Below are positions 19,661 to 24,147 of a DNA stretch of 24,147 bases, in pieces (the first letter of the stretch is position 1; every line of letters starts with the position of its first letter). The notes under the pieces were generated by a model. The model did not search any database and was not told where the DNA came from. It saw nothing but the letters and a program-made list of their open reading frames with translations. A program made the position numbers and the translations under genes. The DNA is from Didymodactylos carnosus (lineage: Eukaryota > Rotifera > Eurotatoria > Philodinida > Philodinidae), in NCBI GenBank assembly GCA_905250885.1, contig CAJNOQ010002475.1:1-24147 (forward strand), written 5' to 3'.

Positions 19661-20749
19661 TTGCTTCTGATTCAAGCGTTTTGCGACGAGCTGAACTGTT
19701 ACAAATATACATCACGTATTACAGTATCGGCTATTAGAACACGCCAAGAGCCAGAGTTTTGGTTTTTATGCTTTTATTCGTTAAGACTATGCCTTTGCTG
19801 TTGTGGTAATTGTACCAATATTCATTTATTCTTCAGTTCGTGCGCTTATTAGTGTTGTTGTTAACTTATTTAGAGTTATGTTGTGCAATGCAATAGACGT
19901 GCAATGAACATGAATAATAGTTGCTAATTTCTTTTTCTGATCGAGAAAAATTGTTGATTTATTGTTACATGCTATGGTGGAAGCTCATTTATTAATTTTA
20001 ACTAGTAATTTTAATCTAGATTTGGTATTTTGGTGCATCTTCGAAAATAAGTGTATCTCTCAAATCATTTGTTACCAATTTTTATCCACAATGTAGAATT
20101 GTACTGTCGAATTTTCTTTACAAAACAGGCTATTTAGAAATTTTGCGTCGGCATTAGATTAAACATTATACACTGTTTTTTAAAAGGTGGGATTGAAATT
20201 GGAATTGATGGGGAATTAGTCGGAATTTGTTAATATTTAATATTTTGCCTTCTCAAATGCAAATACAAACTTCATTATACCTTATTTTATAGAGGAAAAC
20301 CTGTCGAACAATCTGATGTACGCAAAAAACATATAAAACAAATGTTCTTAGAACTAGTAATTTGTTTCAATTGGTGCATGCCTAATGTTAATACCCCCGG
20401 TTCTTTTTTTGTTGATAGCCCTCGGCCAATTTTGAATCCAACTGATTCATTACTGGTTTGGGTTTTCTCAATGAGATCATGTATTCTTACACGATTATAT
20501 GCGGTCTAGCCCATTTATAATCTGCCTACATTCTATTATAAAATATCAGTCATTATAGCAAAACGTGTTCAATAGGTTGATTTATTATAAATGTCAGCAC
20601 TTCGGAAATATACGTTTGCACAAAACTTCAAGTTATCATTGGAATGGATTATCTCCAGATGTCATGCATGAAGGTTTTGTTTTTTCTCTCTCTCTCTAGC
20701 TTGCAGAATATCGTTCATTTTCCATTTATAAGTATTTAGCATAAAGAAA
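19661..20749. other. Spacer upstream of the receptor pseudogene
   Basis: No gene. A patch near 20186-20230 repeats ggaatt-type strings. A long pyrimidine tract (TC repeat) ending in AGCTTGCAG at about 20680-20706 looks like a splice acceptor for a leader intron of the receptor gene, but no good donor was identified upstream. Confidence 0.35.
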
Positions 20750-21623
20750 ATGTCGTCTGATCAGACTAACGAAATCAATTTTTTGAATTTTATTTCGACA
20801 CAAATAAACATTTATTTTGATACATGTTTTTACATACTCGGTACAATCGGTAGTATACTCAATATAATGGTATTTGTACAAAAATCTTTAAGAAAAAGAT
20901 CGTGTACATTCTATCTAATTGCTTCATCAATTAGCGATTTTTTTAAATTAAACATTACACTTCTAACTCGTATTTTGGGACAAGGTTTTAGTATTGATCC
21001 CACAAACACGTCACTTGTCTGGTGTAAATTATGCAATTTTATCAGTCAGACAGCTGCTGTATTAGCTTTATCATTTCTTTCATTGGCTTCATTTGACCGT
21101 TATATATCTAGTTCACGTAGTGTTCGTCGACGAGCATTAAGTAATGTGAAAATGACATATTATTCAATCACCATTACCCGGATTTTTAACATTAAATAAT
21201 ATCAAACATGTTCATCATTCTACTATACCATTTTTCAGACATCAATCACCTATTCAAATTATCGAAGAGAATTTGACATCTATGTTATTATTACAAATTA
21301 TAGCCACAATTATGTCATCAATTCCATTTGGTGTTCAATTAATGTACAGTTTAATTACAAACGATGTATCTAAAGATTTATTATGTTTAGCTTGGGAAAA
21401 TTTAGCATTACAAATTGCTCGTATATTATTCTATACTGATTATTCATGTAATTTTTATATTTATTTATCAACAAAAATATTTCGTAAACAATTATGTAAT
21501 ATAATTAAAAAATGTCTTTTTCCAACTACATGTATGATTGAAGATAGTAGATCTACAGGAAGAAAATTAAATGTATTAAAAATACAAAATCGTCCAGATT
21601 ATATTCATACCGTAACAGGATGA
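20750..21623 (+). pseudogene. Class A GPCR pseudogene (FMRFamide-receptor-like), TM4-TM5 missing
   Basis: Rhodopsin-like peptide receptor of the kind expanded in rotifers. The first frame (20750-21199) encodes TM1 with GTIGSILN (N38), TM2 with D63, the TM3 cysteine (C92) and an intact DRY (116-118), then SSRSVRRRALSNVKMTYYS at the second loop, and stops soon after. A second frame, open from about 21156 and recognisable from 21174 to 21623, resumes at the end of TM5 or the third loop (GFLTLNNIKH), followed by LTSMLLLQ into TM6, TM7 with NFYIYL in place of NPxxY, and a cytoplasmic tail. Roughly 70-80 residues covering TM4, the second extracellular loop and TM5 are absent and the frame shifts at the join (about 21168-21186). 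No GT-AG intron could bridge it. An internal deletion in a once-complete gene is the best reading; an assembly collapse is the alternative. Confidence 0.8.
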
Positions 21624-22520
21624 CACTGATACATTATAACTATTAACTATCAGAACATAAACAACTTTTTAAGATTATACAATGTTGATAGTTAGCAAGA
21701 AATGATATTTCTAATGTCATTTATTGTTGTTGTCGAACTTAACAAGACAATATTATTATTATTTATCAATATTTTTGACATTTTTAACACTCTCTTATAC
21801 GATGAATCTACATAATGATAACTGGAATAATCCAAAAATATAGAAAGAACTGTATAAATATCTTGAAAGCAAAGAAATATAAAATCATCATGGTTATTCT
21901 AAAACTTAACCTATTAGAAATTATAAGATCAATTTTTTTTTTTGAATAAATATGAAATATATGGATTTAGAATTATATTGTAAACTGTAAAATTGAATTC
22001 ACTATTCCAACAATATATATATATATATATATTATCATAGATCGATTGTAATTGTGCAATAGATTGGATGTCATTGAGGTGGTTAACTTTCTTTGTTTAA
22101 ACACGGATCGTATTCTAGAAGAATGATGTTTAAATAATCGCTGTCATTTCTAATTATGCATACCATGTTATTCTTAGTGTCTGATCGCATGTCAGAAGTG
22201 CATAGTATGTATATATACCTCTTGAAGTTTTTTCATTTAAATATAAATAGATAACCATGTCAAACATCATAAATTCCTTAGATGAAAAAGAAAAAGTTTC
22301 CACTACGGTCACGCATCAATCTTAAATTAATTATAAAAGAAAGAAATTATTAATGAACAAATATCATAAAACGTATGACTTAAGGTTATTTTTGTGAAAC
22401 TCCTTCAGTATCTCCAAAGGAGAAGGAGTTGAAGTATTATGCTTAAAATCTTCTGTTTTTTGGCCTATTTTTTAGTGGTGTATCCCTCTTAAAAGGTGTA
22501 TGTTACAGGCTAATTTAGAA
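21624..22520. other. 3' flank of the receptor pseudogene and spacer
   Basis: An AATAAA at 21945-21950 could be the old polyadenylation signal. An AT dinucleotide run of about ten units lies near 22011-22032. A hairpin with perfect 9-bp arms sits at 22398-22430 (aactccttc/gaaggagtt). No gene. Confidence 0.4.
22012..22031. repeat. (AT)n microsatellite
   Basis: An uninterrupted alternating AT run of about twenty bases. Confidence 0.8.
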
Positions 22521-22600
22521 TTCAGGTCAATTCCAGATTGATCTAGGTTATCTTGGAATTCTAAGTTGACCTAGGTCAACTTAGGATTGAGATGTCTGCA
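22521..22600. repeat. Diverged partial copy of the terminal repeat, with a 31-bp palindrome
   Basis: The sequence caattccagattgatctagg and what follows repeats the unit at 22625-22688 in direct orientation, about 99 bp upstream. It includes a near-perfect palindrome centred on GACCTAGGTC (22558-22588). CTAG cores flanked by ttga and tcaa recur about every 10-30 bases through this block and the adjacent terminal repeat. Confidence 0.65.
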
Positions 22601-22616
22601 TCTTTCGATTCTAATA

Positions 22617-23572
22617 TAGACCGGGTCAATTCCAGATTGATCTAGTTTAATCTAGAATTCCAAGCTAGCCTAGATCAACTTAGAATTAGACTAGGATATA
22701 TTAGAATTGTTCAATAAAACATAGATTTTTCAATAATAATGTATGATTATCATTTCATTGAAAGAAAGCACATAAATAATACGTTTTCAAACTGAGATTC
22801 GCATACATCGAGTTTTTCGAGGTCACAAGATAATAAGAAATTACAAGATGCTTTCATCCCATATCCCCAGCCAATATATTACGCGAGCTCACCTATAGAA
22901 ACAGTCTCTACCTACAGAAAATCATCCTCATCTCCTTCTCACCTCTGAAATCTTATTACTTCTGTACTGTTTTCATCTGGTAAAACATTAGCATTTTGTT
23001 TTTGTTCTTTTGTTATGTATTTTTATTTATCTGGTTTTTTACTTTTTATTTTTTTTCCTGTCTCTTTCTCCCTTCCAGTGTCATGCAATGGGCACAGCCC
23101 GATTTGATTACTCTTTCCTCTATAAGAAAGTTTAAACCAAACAGCCTCTATTTTATGCTAGTTAAAGCAACAGACTTTTGACATCAAATCTTCGTTTCCC
23201 GTTAGCGATAAGTTCTGCTTCACGACGTAGGGGTGACTGACTCAAATCAGTACTTTACTTTTTTTCTTACTATTTTATTTCTAAATGTTAGCCAAATAAA
23301 GGGATCAAAATTGAAAAGGAGAAAAGAGTATAATATAGTTTTTTCAAATAGCTATTCAAGGATTTCAATAAGGATTCAAATAAATCCTTTGAGTAATCTC
23401 AGGTATCTAAGATTGTCCAAAACTAAATACATCGATTCATTTTTTACTATTATTATTGAAAAATCTATGTTTTATTGAACAATTCTAATATATTCTAGTC
23501 TAATTCTAAGTTGATCTAGGCTAGCTTGGAATTCTAGATTAAACTAGGTCAATCTGGAATTGACCCAGTCTA
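22617..23572. mobile_element. 956-bp element with 124-bp terminal inverted repeats
   Basis: The left repeat (22617-22740) and the right repeat (23449-23572) are complementary with only three mismatches. Outer ends read tagac(c/t)gggtcaattcc. The 708-bp interior has no recognisable transposase; the open frames there (22996-23181 and 23233-23478) are phenylalanine- and serine-rich or run into the repeat and are not convincing genes. A non-autonomous DNA transposon with long terminal repeats is likely. No target-site duplication was resolved. Confidence 0.75.
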
Positions 23573-23599
23573 TCCTCGCGGAAAAAACTAGCTGCACAC

Positions 23600-23947
23600 A
23601 GTATTTTTAAGATATTTTCCTTACGAAAATATACTTCTACAAAAATGATCGCATATTCTAATAGCGCTTGGAATGTTCTACAATTCTGTATATTTACATC
23701 TTGACTTGCACTCATTTGCTGAAAAATAAATTGACTGCGATGAAGGCACCCTCATCATCCGATTCCCACGGACTGTATTTTGTTACTATCTTTGTGATTT
23801 GTTTTTTAAACTTATCATCTCTGTAAAAATTAGTTTTTATAAAAGTAGTTATATATTCTGATAGCGCTTGAAATTCTCTATCACCCTATATATTTAGATA
23901 TTGTCTTGCATTTGTGTATTCAAAAAAATTTTAAGCGCAGCGAACGA
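23600..23947. repeat. Imperfect tandem duplication, period about 200 bp
   Basis: Positions about 23600-23745 and 23800-23947 are similar in direct orientation. Landmarks are atattctaatagcgcttgga against atattctgatagcgcttgaa, and tatatttacatcttgacttgca against tatatttagatattgtcttgca, offset by about 200 bases. Each is followed by a short GC-richer tail (gactgcgatgaag; aagcgcagcgaacg). Possibly a minisatellite or two copies of a dispersed repeat. Confidence 0.55.
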
Positions 23948-24147
23948 ACCCCAAATTGACATGTACCAAAAACTGCGTTATTTCGACACCTGTTCTGCTT
24001 TTTTTTCAAACTATACTTACCAAATTGAACGATAATTACTATCCCATTTCACAATTAAGTGGCTATGGATGGATGTTTTTTGAATAACACGAGAACGAAA
24101 GATGATAGAAAGATGCGATTTTTGCCTTTTTATAGAGACCACTTTAC
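23948..24147. other. Window end, nothing recognised
   Basis: No gene or repeat that I can support in the last 200 bases. Confidence 0.4.

Noticed and set aside
22996-23478. Open frames inside the 956-bp element as a transposase
   Set aside because: Too short, phenylalanine- and serine-rich, no catalytic motif, and one runs into the terminal repeat.
1-24147. tRNA, rRNA, CRISPR, telomeric tandem repeats or LTR retroelement
   Set aside because: No tRNA B-box in a cloverleaf context, no regularly spaced repeats, only isolated TGTGGG strings, and no reverse transcriptase, integrase or paired direct LTRs recognised.

Overview
The window looks like AT-rich, repeat-laden animal DNA, most like the accessory or subtelomeric DNA of a bdelloid rotifer. 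The organism is an inference from three things: a truncated class A peptide receptor whose sequence style resembles the large rotifer FMRFamide-receptor-like families, a pentapeptide-repeat protein behind a transmembrane anchor with a spliced 5' leader, and many small DNA-transposon-like foldback elements. There are no operons, ribosome binding sites, rRNA, tRNA or CRISPR arrays. Gene density is very low: two intact protein genes and one broken one in 24 kb.

Layout. 1-792 has no gene. 793-1749 (+) is an intronless, comparatively GC-rich CDC123/D123-family ATP-grasp protein. 1750-8430 is mostly non-coding and AT-rich. It holds a short interrupted open frame on the minus strand (2095-2424), several hairpins (notably 4892-4983 with perfect 21-bp arms), and a strongly decayed coding-like stretch (about 5640-7130). 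8431-9484 (+) is a leader intron followed by a membrane-anchored pentapeptide-repeat protein.

10.7-19.7 kb is a nest of palindromic elements. It contains an ACGCGT-rich patch (10738-10872), a 975-bp foldback (10955-11929), a TTAA-flanked 868-bp foldback (12412-13279), an ACGCGT-studded inverted repeat (14989-15536, motif continuing to 15666), a near-perfect 214-bp foldback (16201-16414) with a cluster of hairpins after it, a 114-bp hairpin (17703-17816), and a second TTAA-flanked 867-bp foldback related to the first (18170-19036). That last element lies between two hAT-like ends (18137 and 19383) that face away from each other. 20750-21623 (+) is a GPCR pseudogene lacking TM4 to TM5. 22521-23572 is an element with 124-bp terminal inverted repeats and CTAG-centred subrepeats, followed by a roughly 200-bp-period imperfect duplication.

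The genes show no shared pathway. CDC123-family proteins act in eIF2 assembly or in predicted peptide-ligase modification; the pentapeptide protein and the receptor are probably members of expanded lineage-specific families. The clearest biology here is the repeat landscape: one TTAA-flanked family present twice at almost the same length despite strong divergence, and a striking concentration of AAACGCGTTT-like palindromes. No convincing new multi-gene system is visible. All repeat calls come from reading by eye, so arm lengths and edges are approximate unless called perfect.
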